Shown here: one piece after another, positions 33,754-50,348 of the stretch
How positions within the stretch are numbered: position 1 is the stretch's first letter
Layout: each line of letters opens with the position of its first letter
Assembly (NCBI GenBank): GCA_016946835.1
Contig: JACVTC010000124.1
Span: forward strand, 100,001-164,000
Direction: 5' to 3'
From: Neocallimastix lanati (nom. inval.)
Taxonomy: Eukaryota; Neocallimastigomycota; Neocallimastigomycetes; Neocallimastigales; Neocallimastigaceae
DNA length: 64,000 nucleotides
Position numbers and translations under genes: made by a program
The notes under the pieces: generated by a model
The model's database searches: none
What the model was told of the DNA's origin: nothing
The model's input: the letters and a program-made list of their open reading frames with translations, nothing else

Positions 33754-36700
33754 AGTAAATAAACAAGATAAACACAGAGAATACTTTTTCAAAGACTATA
33801 ATGATGCGTATAATATTGAAACAGGTAATGCATCAAGAAGTATTCTCCCATTCAACAAACCATCTTATTTTAAAGAAAATAAAAATAAACAAAATAAAAA
33901 ATTAAATGATAATAATAAAAATAAATTAACCAAAAATATTAGTACATGGACACTAGATTCTGGCACCACATACCATATGATATGTGATCCAAATCTATTA
34001 TCAAATTATAAAAAACACAATCGGAGAATTTATTTCGCCAATGGTGAATACGTTAAGTGCAGAGGAATAGGTACTTACATAGGTTATATAAATGACAACA
34101 AAATTACTCTTAAAAATGTATTGTATGTTCCCTCATTCAAGAAAAATTTACTCTCAGTAGACTGTTTATCCGAACAAGGATACAAAACTGTTTTTTGTAA
34201 AAGAAATAATAAAAATTGTGTAATATTATTTAATAGTAAAAATAATAGAATCTGTACAACATATTCAAATTATTCCAGAACTTATATTATTTGGACTTCC
34301 AAGAATAAAATAAATTTTTATAATAATGATATCAATTGTAATAATGCCAATAGTGAAGAAGAGGAAAGTCTCTACGTATGGCATAGACGTTTGGGACATT
34401 ATAATCTAGGAACACTTAGGAAAACATTAAAAAGAATATATATAAAATGTAAATGCAAGACGTGTGCGAAAACAAAATTAAAAAGTTTCCCACATTACCC
34501 CTCAGATAGTCGCGCTACTGAACCATTTGAATTGGTTCATATGGACACTGTTACTATTAATAGTAGGTCCATGTATGGAAATAAATACTTTGTTTCTATT
34601 TTAGATGATTACACTCGTTTTGGTTGGGTCTTATTTATCAAATCCAAACGTGATGTTTTTAACGCCTTTTTAAATTGGTATAATAACATTAAAAACATAT
34701 TTAATAAAAATATTAAAAGATTACGGACTGACAATGGAACAGAGTTTACTAACAATAAAATTATAGAGTTTTGTAATATTAATGGAATTACACATGAGTT
34801 TTCTGTCCCTTACGAACCTCAACAAAATGGACGTATCGAAAGGTTACACGGTTCTCTCCTTCCAAATGCTAGAGCGATGTTAGAGGATGCCCGCCTTAAT
34901 CATGTTTTCTGGGAGGATGCCATTAGGACAGCTAACTATATCCACAATAGGATGCCACATAGAGGTATTGATAATAATGTTCCGTATGAACTTCTTTATA
35001 ATGAAAAAGTCGATTATTCAAGGTTTAGAGTCTTTGGTTGTCAAGTCTTTTTCCTTGTCCCTAAACAGTTTAGAAATAAATTAACTAACTCTTCCCTCCC
35101 AGGTATCTTTCTTGGATACGATACCAACCCAACTGCTTATAGGATTTTTGATATCACTAATAATAAAGTTGTTATTTCTCGTTCTGTTGTATTTTTTGAA
35201 GATATTCCTGGTAATGGTTCTGCTCCTCCTTCTCCTCCGGATTTAATAAATTTCACTCCTTATTATGAAATCGGGGGAAGTAATGATGATGAAGACGTTG
35301 TAGACTTTGAGGACAATAACGTAAATGATAAAAGTATAAATGAAAATAATAACAATATGGAAAATAGTACAAACAATAATGTAGATAATAATAATAATAT
35401 GAACAACAACATAAATGATAATATAAATGGGTACACAAACTATTACTACAATAATTTAGATTATCCACCTCCTAATAATTTATATTATTATAATCCATAT
35501 GCATTTGTAAATTATCCAAATAATTTCCAAAATCATTATGCTCCAAATCAATATAATTTAAATCCATATAATAATTTAAATTATTGTATTCCTCCAAATT
35601 ATTATAATTATACAGCACAAAACTTTCCCTCTCCTGTTTTAAATTCTCAGAATGGACATCCCATAAATTACCAAAATCTAAACGTTTCTAATAATTCAAA
35701 TATTAATCAAAATAATTTAAATCAATTAAATTCAAATGATGTAGACCATTTAAATCAAAATAATTTAAACAATAATTCAAATCAAAATAATTCAGACAAT
35801 AATGATCAATTTAACTCGAACAATTTAAATCAAGGTAATTTAAATAATTTAAATCAAGTTATTTCGAACAACAATTTAAAACAAGGCAGTCCAAATGACA
35901 ACTTAAATCAAGCAATTCAAAATGATAATGTTAACAAGAATAATAGAAACAACTTAAATGACCAAACTAATTCAATTAATAATGTAAATAATATCAATAA
36001 TGTAAACCAGTTAACTCAAAATAATTCGAAATATAATAATACTAGGGTAGAAGAAATAATCAGTAAAATACCAAGAATTACAGATAATGGAGATTATAAT
36101 AAGCGTGATGGAAAATCAATTGATTTAAATAATTTAACGAATAGAAATAATAATTCAAGCTCAACATCTGGAAATTCTAATGCGGAAATTAACCAAAATA
36201 TAAACAAACAAAACATAAATAAACCATATGCAAGTAAATCAAATGTAAGTACTTCGGATAATATGAATAAAGATAAAGAAAGTATTTTATCTAAAAGAAA
36301 ACATGTTGAAGAAATGAATGAAGAAGAATTAAATGATAGGAATGAAAGTAATAATTATAAGAAAAGGAGAGCAAGTAATTATTATAATTTAGTTGCATTA
36401 AATTGTAGTGAAATGGAATTACCGTTACCAAACTCGTATAAAGATATATTTGATAGACCTGATAAAGAGGAATGGTTAAAGGCAATTGAAACTGAATTAA
36501 ATAACATGAAGGATATGGAAGTGTACACACTTGTTAAAGAAATTCCAAAAGGAAAGAATATAATTTCAGCTAAGTGGGTATTTAGCTATAAGAGAAATGA
36601 CGTAGGTATAATTATAAGATTTAAGGCGAGGTTAGTTGCTCGCGGTTTTACTCAAATTTATGGAATAGACTATATAGAAACATTCTCACCTACTTTAAAG

Positions 36701-37951
36701 CAAGATTCGTTAAGAGTCATTATAGCAATTTCAATTTATTATGGTTTTGAAATTTATCAAATTGATATTAAAGCGGCATATTTAAATGCTGACTTAGAGG
36801 AAGAATTATATATGGAAATACCTGAAGGTAGTGAAGATTATGGTAAAGGCTATTGGAAGTTGAACAAAGCGATTTATGGCTTAAAACAAGCTGGTCGTAT
36901 GTGGAATAATAAATTAGATAGTGTTCTTACTGAAATAGGTTTTGAAAGATTAAAGAGCGAACCATGTGTTTATATATTGAAAGATAAGAATAAGAATATT
37001 ATTTGTATAATTGCTATTTATGTTGATGATATCCTAATTTCTGGAAAGAAAAGTGTTATAGATAGAATTAAATTAGAAATTAAAGACAAATTCAATTTAA
37101 GTGACTTAGGAATGGTTGATTTCATAATAGGAATCAAATTTATTAAATGCAAGGATGGTTATATTATGCATCAAATACAATATTTAAATGATATCTTAGA
37201 TAGATTTGACATTGATAAATACAATGCGATATCAAATATGATGTATACTGAAAATGAGAAATTAAGAGAAACAAAGTTTGATAAAACTACATATATGCAG
37301 GCTGTAGGATGCTTACTATATTTAGCTATGGGAACAAGACCAGATATTATGTATGCGACAAGTAAAGCTACTAGAAAGAATCAAGATCCTACTCTCGAAG
37401 ATTGGATGAATGTTATCAAGATTTTTAGATACTTAAAAGGTACAAAACATTATGGTTTAAAGATTACTAAAGACATTAATATAAGAGTATATGTAGACGC
37501 AGATCTAGGTGGTGATAGAGAGACAAAAAGATCAACTACTGGTTTCGTAATATTTATGGGTTCAGCTCCTGTGACATGGTATTCAAAGTTGCAACACTGC
37601 GTAGCTATATCTACCGCTGAAAGTGAATATTATAGTCTGAATGAATGTGCTTTGAAATGTATGTGGTTAAGAAATTTACTGAATGAATTAGGCATAAAAA
37701 TTGATTGTATAACAATTAACATTGATAATAGAGCTGCAATTTATAATAGTAAGAATGAAACAATTAATCCAAAATCAAGACACATAGATTTGAGATATCA
37801 TAAAATAAGAGAATTGATAAAAGAAGATAAAATAGACCTCAAGTATATCAAATCACAATACAATATTGCAGACGGTTTTACCAAATACCTTAATGGTACT
37901 TTAACGAAAAAATTCAAGAACTCTTTACTATACAAAATTTATGAATATTAA
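33431..37951 (+). CDS. pol: Copia Pol (protease, integrase, reverse transcriptase, RNase H)
   Basis: Open from 33431 in the +1 frame relative to gag. The functional part probably starts after the frameshift near 33718, because upstream codons merely translate the AAT-rich gag tail in another frame. Order: protease TLDSGTTYHM (~174); pre-integrase WHRRLGHYNLG and CKTCAKTKLK; integrase Asp-Asp-Glu in HMDT (~370), TDNGTEF (~434) and QNGRIERLHG (~471). A long Asn-rich linker spans ~640-960. Reverse transcriptase has WVFSYKRNDVG, VARGFTQ, QIDIKAAYLNA, IYGLKQAGRMW and YVDDILISG (~1197). RNase H has VYVDADLGGD, TAESEYYSL and IDNRAAI. No stop or frameshift inside, so the element looks competent. Confidence 0.95.
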   Translation: MFQILIRQMFKVIIPIKTIVIIIINIIIKIIKIILNVGVVVKKVTIKVNVIIERILIKIIITIITNIIKINLIIIEIIIKIIIIINITKMIKTMMGGETRCLNSTVNEVNKQDKHREYFFKDYNDAYNIETGNASRSILPFNKPSYFKENKNKQNKKLNDNNKNKLTKNISTWTLDSGTTYHMICDPNLLSNYKKHNRRIYFANGEYVKCRGIGTYIGYINDNKITLKNVLYVPSFKKNLLSVDCLSEQGYKTVFCKRNNKNCVILFNSKNNRICTTYSNYSRTYIIWTSKNKINFYNNDINCNNANSEEEESLYVWHRRLGHYNLGTLRKTLKRIYIKCKCKTCAKTKLKSFPHYPSDSRATEPFELVHMDTVTINSRSMYGNKYFVSILDDYTRFGWVLFIKSKRDVFNAFLNWYNNIKNIFNKNIKRLRTDNGTEFTNNKIIEFCNINGITHEFSVPYEPQQNGRIERLHGSLLPNARAMLEDARLNHVFWEDAIRTANYIHNRMPHRGIDNNVPYELLYNEKVDYSRFRVFGCQVFFLVPKQFRNKLTNSSLPGIFLGYDTNPTAYRIFDITNNKVVISRSVVFFEDIPGNGSAPPSPPDLINFTPYYEIGGSNDDEDVVDFEDNNVNDKSINENNNNMENSTNNNVDNNNNMNNNINDNINGYTNYYYNNLDYPPPNNLYYYNPYAFVNYPNNFQNHYAPNQYNLNPYNNLNYCIPPNYYNYTAQNFPSPVLNSQNGHPINYQNLNVSNNSNINQNNLNQLNSNDVDHLNQNNLNNNSNQNNSDNNDQFNSNNLNQGNLNNLNQVISNNNLKQGSPNDNLNQAIQNDNVNKNNRNNLNDQTNSINNVNNINNVNQLTQNNSKYNNTRVEEIISKIPRITDNGDYNKRDGKSIDLNNLTNRNNNSSSTSGNSNAEINQNINKQNINKPYASKSNVSTSDNMNKDKESILSKRKHVEEMNEEELNDRNESNNYKKRRASNYYNLVALNCSEMELPLPNSYKDIFDRPDKEEWLKAIETELNNMKDMEVYTLVKEIPKGKNIISAKWVFSYKRNDVGIIIRFKARLVARGFTQIYGIDYIETFSPTLKQDSLRVIIAISIYYGFEIYQIDIKAAYLNADLEEELYMEIPEGSEDYGKGYWKLNKAIYGLKQAGRMWNNKLDSVLTEIGFERLKSEPCVYILKDKNKNIICIIAIYVDDILISGKKSVIDRIKLEIKDKFNLSDLGMVDFIIGIKFIKCKDGYIMHQIQYLNDILDRFDIDKYNAISNMMYTENEKLRETKFDKTTYMQAVGCLLYLAMGTRPDIMYATSKATRKNQDPTLEDWMNVIKIFRYLKGTKHYGLKITKDINIRVYVDADLGGDRETKRSTTGFVIFMGSAPVTWYSKLQHCVAISTAESEYYSLNECALKCMWLRNLLNELGIKIDCITINIDNRAAIYNSKNETINPKSRHIDLRYHKIRELIKEDKIDLKYIKSQYNIADGFTKYLNGTLTKKFKNSLLYKIYEY
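33715..33721 (+). promoter_or_regulatory. Candidate +1 frameshift heptamer GGG AGG C
   Basis: In the gag frame the codons are GGG at 33715-33717 and AGG at 33718-33720, then C. A +1 slip of the GGG-decoding tRNA to GGA enters the pol frame. The shape matches Ty1's CUU AGG C, where a rare AGG stalls the ribosome. It is followed by CGA and GCG, both likely rare here. Position inferred; the shift could occur elsewhere in the overlap. Confidence 0.4.
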
Positions 37952-37964
37952 ACTTACGGGGGAA

Positions 37965-38203
37965 TGTTAGAAATTAAGTTTAATATTACACAAGTATAAA
38001 TAATATAAATAATATAATGTATATAGTATAACATAGATATATGAGCTAGCGTACGTAATAGTGGCGTAAAATAAGTTATATGATATATGTAATAAATGTA
38101 TGTGAATCATGTGTAAATGTAATAGTATAAAATACATGTAAAATTAAAATTTAATATATGTACACCTTTGATATTTATTAATAAAGTTATATATTTCACA
38201 ACA
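37965..38203 (+). repeat. Right LTR of copia element
   Basis: Same length and, by direct reading, same sequence as the left LTR. Preceded by acggggga, the polypurine tract. Confidence 0.96.
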
Positions 38204-38208
38204 GTATT

Positions 38209-41691
<3,483 letters not shown>

Positions 41692-43703
41692 TTAAAAGTT
41701 TTCCTTCCAATAAGATTTATGTTTTTCGGTTCGAATGGCTTCCCCAAAACATGATAGCTTAACAGTGTAACATAAACCGGGTAAAAGGGCATGATAACCG
41801 GCACAAACTACTACCTTATCTCCAATACTTAACCAGTTTGGATGACGTCTCATAATTTCATTTTCAGTTTTAGCTAAGATGGCATCACTATTTAAGAATT
41901 CATTATTGGCATTTAAGTTTGTTAATAAACTAACAATAATTTGATTATTATTACTGTTAATATCTTCAAGATTGAAAGGGGAACGATTATTCTTCTTATT
42001 AAAGTCTACAAGTATTGGATGAACCCCACGAAGCACCGTCAACTTTCTGAAGACATGACTACTAGAAGTTACTGCAATAATATTTAAATTTCTGTTACGT
42101 TTGGAAATCATGTGACAGGTGTCTCCGGTATCCGTGTATACAATAATAGCAGAAGCATTGGATTCTTCTGCTGCCGTCACTGCTGAATCTGCAATAGCAT
42201 CAATAAATAGTGATGGGTTCTTTCGGCAGGCATTAATACCGGTCTTTTTAATTAAATCTAATTCAACCTTAGCAGTGTAGTCACTGTTCTCTTCCGCAAA
42301 ACGACAAATGGAACTCATCATTTTAACCGATTCTACTGGATAAGCACCAGCTGCACATTCACCACTTAACATAACGGCGTCTGTTCCATCAAATACTGCA
42401 TTAGCCACATCACTAACTTCAGCTCGAGTTGGAACTGGATTTGTGATCATTGATTCTAACATTTGAGTGGCAGTAATCACTGGTTTTTCTGCTCCATTCA
42501 CCTTTCTAATCAATTCCTTTTGAACAATTGGAACCTTTTCAAGTTGACATTCAACACCTAAATCACCGCGAGCAACCATAATGGCATCAGAGACCTTAAT
42601 AATTTCATCAATTTCATCTAAAGCTTGTGGTTTTTCAATCTTAGAAACTACCATAGGTCTCCATTCTGGAGATAAATGAATTTCTTCTACTAAATAATTA
42701 TAGTCATAATCGTTTAAACTATCGACAGGAATACCTAATGGTGGGAATTCTTTCTTTTTTTCTTCTTCTTCCTTACGGAATTCCTTCATGAGATCAAGTA
42801 AATCTTGAACATCTTGACGACGTTGAACGAAAGAGAGAGCAATAAAATCTAAACGTTGATCCCACATGAATTTAGCATCTCTCTTGTCCTTTTCAGTCAA
42901 TGCTGGAATATCAACAAGAAGATCAGGAACATTAATTCCCTTTCTAGCCTTTAATTCGGTGCCCGTAAGAACTTCAACTTCTAAAGTATCTTCAGAAACA
43001 CGTTGAAGAACACGTAAAGAAATATTACCATCATCTAAAAGAACACGATGTTCTGGTTGAAGTTGTTTTATAATTTGTGGAGTATTCATACAAATGGTAT
43101 TTTCATCACCTAATTCAGAACTAGCCTTCAAGTATAAACGTTGACCCTTTTCTAAAGGAATAGATTCTCTATCCTTGAAACCATTATTTCTAATCTTTGG
43201 ACCACATAAATCACCTAAAATAGCAATAGAGAGATTCAACTCCTTACTAATTCTTCTGATAGCTCTAATTATTGGGATTTGAGTAGAGTAGTCAGTAACA
43301 TGTGAAAAGTTTAATCTGAAAACATTAACACCTATTAAAAAAAAAAAATAATAAAAAATAAAAAAAAAAAATAATAATAATTAAAAAATTAAAATTACTA
43401 TTAGAAAAAAAAATGATAATAATAAAAATAATAATAATAACTAAATTTAATCAGTTCCTTAAATAAATTATATTTCTATATTTTTTAGCAAAATAAAATA
43501 AAAAATATTAATCATTGATATTATCAATAAATTTTATATTTACCAGCAAGAATTAATTCTCTAATCTTATCTCTAGAAGCTGGACCAAGAGTAGCCACAA
43601 TCTTTGTTTTTCTAGTTTTTCTATCCAATTCGAAAAGGTCTATATCATTGATTTCATTAATATGAAGATTATTAGCACTTTTCTTGCTACTTAAACTAGT
43701 CAT
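41692..43703 (-). CDS. Pyruvate kinase, copy 3
   Basis: Exon 1 is 43703-43544, intron 43543-43332 (gtaaat..aatag), exon 2 is 43331-41692; 599 residues. The intron position and phase match the other copies. It has the full motif set: VATLGPAS, NFSH, GDLCGPKIR, VSKIEKPQALDEIDEI, ARGDLGVECQ, ATQMLESM, PTRAEVSDVANAVFDGTDAV and MLSGECAAGAYP. The inserted segment reads KEEEEKKKEFPPLGIPVDSL. It is almost identical to copy 2 from the GDLCGPKIR region to about SSHVFRKLTVLRG and then diverges (DINSNNNQIIVSLLTNLNAN). It ends KSYWKENF at TAA without any extension. Same strand as copy 2, about 10 kb away, with the copia element between them. Confidence 0.95.
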
Positions 43704-46700
43704 GGGTTTAGATACTTCTACTATATTATTTTTAATTATAATAACATTTTTTTTTTTAAAATAATATAAAAAAGTTTTTTGTTAAAAATTTTAATATTAT
43801 TAATATTATTATTTTATTTTTATATTATTATTATTATTTGGAAAAATATTTATTTTTAATAAATAATGAATCTACTACTTTATTTTGAAGGTTTTAAAAA
43901 TAGTTTATGGATAGTATTTAAAAAATATGCTTTTTTTTTTTTTAAATATGAGTCTATCCGTTTTTATCTGATATCCATTATTATTATCCAAATAATAATT
44001 TAAATAAATATATATATATTTATATATATAATAGTTAATGTAGTTTTAAAAAAATATATTTATTATTTACATGTATTCGTCCACATTTTCAATATTGATT
44101 TTATTTTTTTTTTTATTTAATTTTTTTTTTTTTGATATGTTTTATTATTATCTTTTGTAATTTTTTCTGATATATTTATATACGTTTCTTATTTAAAAAT
44201 TTTTATTTTTTTATTGGTGACTTTAATTTATTTTATAATTGAATAAGTCACTATTTTTATTTATTTATTTTTTATTTATTTATTCGTAAAACCAAACGGC
44301 TGTTTTTTTTTTTTTTTTTTTTGGTTCTATGGTTTGACTAATTAATTTGAAATTTTTATTAAAAAAAAAAAATTAGAGTAAATTTTTCTTTTATATATAA
44401 TTTTTTTTTTCTTGATCTAAAAAAAGAAAAAAAAAATAAAATAAATCAATATATAAATAATACAAAATAAATTAAGAATTAATTTTTAAATACAAAAAAA
44501 AAAAATAAATAAAAAATTAAAAAAAAAAAAATCTTAATTATTATTTTTTCATATGTATAAATTTTATTATTCCATATTATTTTTATATTAAAAAAAAAAA
44601 ATTATTTTATTTATTTATTATTTTATTTATTTATTTATACTCTTATTAATTGGATAATATATGAGCACATTAAATAAAATGAATTTACAATAATAAAAAA
44701 AATAAATTAAATTAAATTAAGGGTTCTTCTCATTAAATAAAATAAATCAACAAAGTGCTGTATTAACATAAAATAAAATATATTTTCTATATATTTTCTA
44801 AATTAAAAAAAATATTTATTTATTTATTTATTTATTTATATATCATATACTGTCAATATTATGATAATTATTTTTATTTTATTTAAATATTTAAATTATA
44901 TAAAGTAATGGCAATTTCAATACGAATAATAATAATAATAATAATAATATTTTTTATTTTCTGTGTTTAAATATTTACTATTTAAATGATAAAGTTTATT
45001 ATGATAAATAAAAAGTTTAAATTTGAAATATAATAAATACAGTAAATAAAATAAAATAAAAATAATAATAAAATAAATAGGATTCAAAAAAAAAAAAAAA
45101 AGAGTTCACTTAAAAAAAAAAAAATGAATTGAAATGAAATGAAATGAATTGTGTAACCTAATACGAAAAATGAAAATTTGTTCATAATTCATGTACGAAA
45201 ATATTATTTAGACCAATATTTTATTATTTTACTTTTACTTTTATTATTATTTTTACTTTTATTATTATTTTATTCAATCTGTTCTTTACATTTATATTTC
45301 AAACTATTTATTTTATTTTTATTGTATTTTCAATTTTTTTCAATTATTTCTTTTTTATTTCATTTTCATTTTCAACATTCAATTTCTTTTTACCGTTTTA
45401 TTTTTAAAACAAAAAAATTTTTTTTTTCATTTATTTAAAAATTATTGGGATAATTAATAACAATATATTCCATTATACTTTATTATATCATATAAATATA
45501 TATTATATATTTTTAATTTATTTAATCTATATTAAAAAAAAAAAAAAAAAAAAAAAAGCATGGCTCCACGTTTACAAACGTTTAAAAATGTTAAATAATA
45601 TATTAAAAAAAATTACTTAAAAGACATTATTTTTTTTATAATAGAACTAATTTAAATAATAAATAATATTGTTACTATTATTATAGTAATTATTTATTAT
45701 TTAATTATTTAGTAGTTACTACACTATTTATGATTTATTATTTATTAATAAATAGTCTTTTTATTATTTAATTATTCAATTATTCGATTACTTAATTATT
45801 TATTATTTAATAATTTAATTATTTATTATTTAATTATTCAATTATTTATTATTTAATTATTCAATTATTTATTAATACTTTTTTTTTATTATTTATTGTT
45901 ATCATATATAAACTATTAACTAATAAATTTTTATAATAAAGTAAAATAAAGTTAAAATAAAATATTTTATATTATAATTTATTCAAAAATCAATTCTAAT
46001 ATCTTATAATATATAATAATAATACAAATACAAAAAAAATAAAATAAAATAAAATAAAATAAAAAGATAATAACAATAACAATAATAATAGTAATAGAAA
46101 ATGATAATATAATAATAATAGTTATAACAATAATAATAGTATGAAAATAGGAAAATAAAAATAAATATAAATTAAATCATCCATTACTACTATTATACAA
46201 TTTATGATTATATTAACTATATATATATATATATATATAAATATTAGTTGCCTACTTATAGTTTTGAATTTTAGTATTCAAATCATATCTTTATTTTTTT
46301 ATTTTTTATTGATTTATTTATTTATTTTTATTTAAACTATTTATTACATTCAAATAAATAATAATAATAATAATAATAATAATAGTAATAGTAATAATAA
46401 TAATAATAATAATAGTAATAATAATAATAATAATTAAATAGATATATTTATTTTAATTTTGGCTTTTTTACGAAATAATATAAATTTATTTTTAATATTG
46501 TTTTCTCTATTAATTTATAATATTATTTATATTAATATATATTATATATTTGTATTTTTTATATTTATATTATATTTATATTCAAATTCTTTTTTTTTTT
46601 TTTTTTAATATATTATAATAACACAAATATGAAAAAAATATATATATATATTAAATTTCTTATAAATTGTTAATATAAGTTTATCCTTGACATTGTATAA

Positions 46701-46941
46701 TTGAAAAATCTATTCCTTTTTTTTTTTTTGGTAGTTTTTTATTTTAAAGCAAAAAAAAAAAAAAAAAATTATTCTATCTATCTGTTCTCCAAACTATAAT
46801 AAAGTTAACTAAGGCATGAAAAAAAATAATATAATAGAATAGTATGCGAAAATTTTATTTTTTCATTGATATAATCTATAAAGTTTAATGATAATTATAC
46901 AACTTTACAAAGGTAAAAATCCTCTATCAAAATACAATTAA

Positions 46942-47005
<64 letters not shown>

Positions 47006-49033
47006 TTTAAATAAAAAGAAAGTAATTATAGATTGTAATAACTACAAACTATTATTTAAAGAAATTAAAATGTTATAATAATATATTAATGATATAATAG
47101 TAATAATAATATAAATATCTAATAGTAATAATAGTTAACAATAATAGTTAATAATAAATTATTTTATAATAATATAAAAAAATGTTTTTTTTTTTTTTTT
47201 TAATTAAAAATTTATTCTACATATGAGAAGAAAAAAAAATAAACAATTATTTATTTTTATTTCATCTTCTTTTAATAAATAGTATATTGTCAATTTATTA
47301 TTATTAATATTCCATAATATAAAATGTTTGTTAAAATTTAATCCTACAAACAATTAAATAAAATAAAATAAAATATATTAAAATAACAAAAGACCATAAA
47401 AAACAAAATTATAAATTAAGTTACTTTGCTTCGTTCTTAATATATAATTAATTATAATTAAATTATAATTAAATTATAATTAAATAATAATTATTTTATA
47501 TAATAAAAAAAGATATATATATATATTATTTTATTAATTTAAATAGAATAAAAAAAATAATAATATTATGTAGTAATAAAAATGTGGAGTAAATTAAAAA
47601 AAAAAATTTAAATTTTCTTTCATATTTTAAATCAAATAATTCCATTATATATTTCCATTATATATATATATATATATTGTAGTCTATTTTAATATATGGT
47701 ATTGAACTGTCAAATAAAATGTTTTAGATTTTTTTTATTTTTTTATTTTTTTTTTATTTTTTTTTATTTTTTAAAATTTTAACCGTTAAACAAAAAAAAA
47801 ATTTTTTTTTTTTTGGAGTTGTTTAAATTAAAATTAAAATTAAAAAAATTAAAAAAAAAATAAAAAAAAAAAAAATAGAAATAAAAAGATCTTAGCCAAT
47901 AGGATGAAAAATACATTTTCAGATTTTCTGTATAATAATTAAAAGAATTTATGGTAAAATAAAAAAAAATTGAAAATTGAAAAAATAAAAATAAAAATAG
48001 AAAAAAAAATAAAAAAAACAAATAATAAATAATAAATAATAATAATAATAATAATAAAATAAAATAAATATAAATATAAATATAAAATAAATATAAATAT
48101 AAAATAAAATGAATATAAAATAAATATAAATAATGAAAGATAATAAAAATTTAAAGTATTAATAAAAATATGATAAAATAAAATAAAATTTAAATAAAAT
48201 TTAGTTAAAGAATAATAAAATGTGTAAAGTATTAGAATTAAAATATTAATAATAGTAGTAATCATACTAAAAATAATAATAAATAAAGTAATCAATTATA
48301 TGACTTTATATATTTTATATTTTCAAAAGTTTATTATTATTATAATATATACATTTTCAATGTATGGTATAGAAATAAACAATTTATAACTAAAAAAAAA
48401 AAAAAATTGCCTAAATCATATAATGATAAATTAACTAATTAATTATTATTTTTGTACTTCATCCTATAAAAATCAAAAGTTATACTATTAGTTATTATAT
48501 TTAATTAATATTTTTTTATATTCATTTTTTTTTATATGGTATATTTTTGGATCTTTATATTTATTATTTATTATTATATTAATCTATATTTAATTATTTA
48601 TACATTAATCTATATTTAATTATTTAATTATTTAATTATTTTATTATTATTTTTTTTTATATTAATATTTATTTGTAAAAGCAATATTGATCAATGATAC
48701 TAAAAATTATAATACTAATACATATTTGTAAAAAAAGCAATAATTAAACTACCGAAACTTCGAAATACATATTTATATAGATTGATTTAGTTTTATATAT
48801 ATATATAAATATTAATTATCTTATGAGATATCTGAAATAGACTACACTGTTTATAAAATTTAATATCATATATTTTAAATTTATTTATATATATATCAAA
48901 ATATCATTTATTTTATTTATTTATTACATTGATCATTATTTTTTTTTTTCTATTAATATATTAATGTGTTCCTAAATTATTATTAAATCTAAAAATTTTA
49001 AAATTCATAATAAAATATATATACTATATGATT

Positions 49034-49071
<38 letters not shown>

Positions 49072-49261
49072 TACATCTGTTTATAATTAAAATTAGATAA
49101 AGTTATTAATTAAAATGGTTGTCTTTCATTACAATAGTATTTATTAATTAATAGCATAGTCTAAATGAAATGTTAAATTATAATATAATATTATTAACTA
49201 TTATAATTAGCATATAATATAATATATAATGATATAATGATTTTCATTTAAAAAAATTAAT
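43704..49261. other. 5.6-kb AT-only intergenic region
   Basis: No gene supported. It contains the promoter side of pyruvate kinase copy 3, the third copy of the dispersed 32-base repeat (45272-45314), A run 45532-45557, AAT microsatellites at 46354-46437 and 46943-47002, and long T/A-rich low-complexity frames near 47740-48295. Part of 44290-44340 reads aaccaaacggctg then ggttctatggtttg around a T run, without a clear fold. Confidence 0.65.
45272..45314 (+). repeat. Third copy of dispersed repeat
   Basis: attcaatctgttctttacat followed by ttatatttcaaactattta. It differs from the 14006 copy at two or three bases and lies 31 kb away in unrelated spacer. Confidence 0.6.
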
Positions 49262-50111
49262 GCTACAGATAATAAGGATCAAATTCCATTAATATGTATT
49301 TACATGTGAATATAGAAATAGTTGGAATGAGGTTAATCAACTATTTACTAGAAAATAAAAGAGTAGAATTAATGATAAAAGACAAAGATGATGATGATCA
49401 AAAATCATTTAATAAAAATATGTTAAGCGTAATAATTATGAAATTATAAAATATTTAGTTGTAAATGGAGCTGAAATTAATGAGAAAAGATAATAGTGAG
49501 AGAATACCTTTATAATAGGTACTGGTGAAAGACGCCATCTTGAAATTAAAAAAAAAAGATTTTAATAAAATAAAGAGGGAACAGACATTAATACTAGGGA
49601 TAAGGATGGGAGACCTGTTTTTACATGCATCTATATCATATCAAATTAATGATGCTAAAGATATGGATGTCATTATAATTTATTTAAGAGAAAATGGAGC
49701 TGAAATTAATGTTAAAGATCGGGATGGTCAAAACTTCCTTTAATGTATGAAAGTAATACCCTAAAGAACTACGATTTATAAAAAAATTTATATATATATA
49801 AATATTTATATAATATTTAGTAGAAAAAGGAACAGAAATTGATACTAAAGGATAAAAAGGAGAAAACTATTTAAAAGCGTGTAATTAAAAACAGAGAATA
49901 TAGTGAAGTGGACTATGTCATGAAATATTTCAAAGAAAATGAGGTAGAAATCAATCTTAAAAGTAATAAAGATAAAGCTTCCTTTAATATATGCTTATCG
50001 TCATTTCCATAGATTTGAGGATAAAAAAAATTTATAAATTAGTTAATTGTATATTAAGCCTAAATTAGTATTAAATATCATGAAAGAAAAACAGTTTAAA
50101 TGTATGCATAC

Positions 50112-50146
<35 letters not shown>

Positions 50147-50297
50147 AAATCAAAAACATCAGATTTCATATCACATACTCTAATTGATTTAATAGAAAAT
50201 AAAGCTGAAATTATTACTAAAATTATAAAGGTAAAATCTCTTTAATGTATTCAAGTAATGATAATAATAAACTAACATAATTTGTATAGACTCATTA

Positions 50298-50348
<51 letters not shown>

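Larger units (their letters stand above)
32423..38203 (+). mobile_element. Intact Ty1/copia LTR retrotransposon
   Basis: Two 239-base LTRs (32423-32661, 37965-38203) read identical, begin TGTTAG and end ACAACA. They are flanked by the 5-base duplication gtatt (32418-32422 and 38204-38208). Internal order is primer site, gag, then pol with protease, integrase, reverse transcriptase and RNase H, and a purine tract (gggggaa, 37958-37964) against the right LTR. Integrase before reverse transcriptase defines the copia order. Both frames are open and all catalytic motifs are present. Identical LTRs mean very recent insertion. It landed in a TTTA microsatellite about 700 bases upstream of pyruvate kinase copy 2 and lies between copies 2 and 3. 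Confidence 0.97.

Noticed and set aside
36291-36530. Minus-strand frame inside copia pol
   Set aside because: Antisense shadow of pol.
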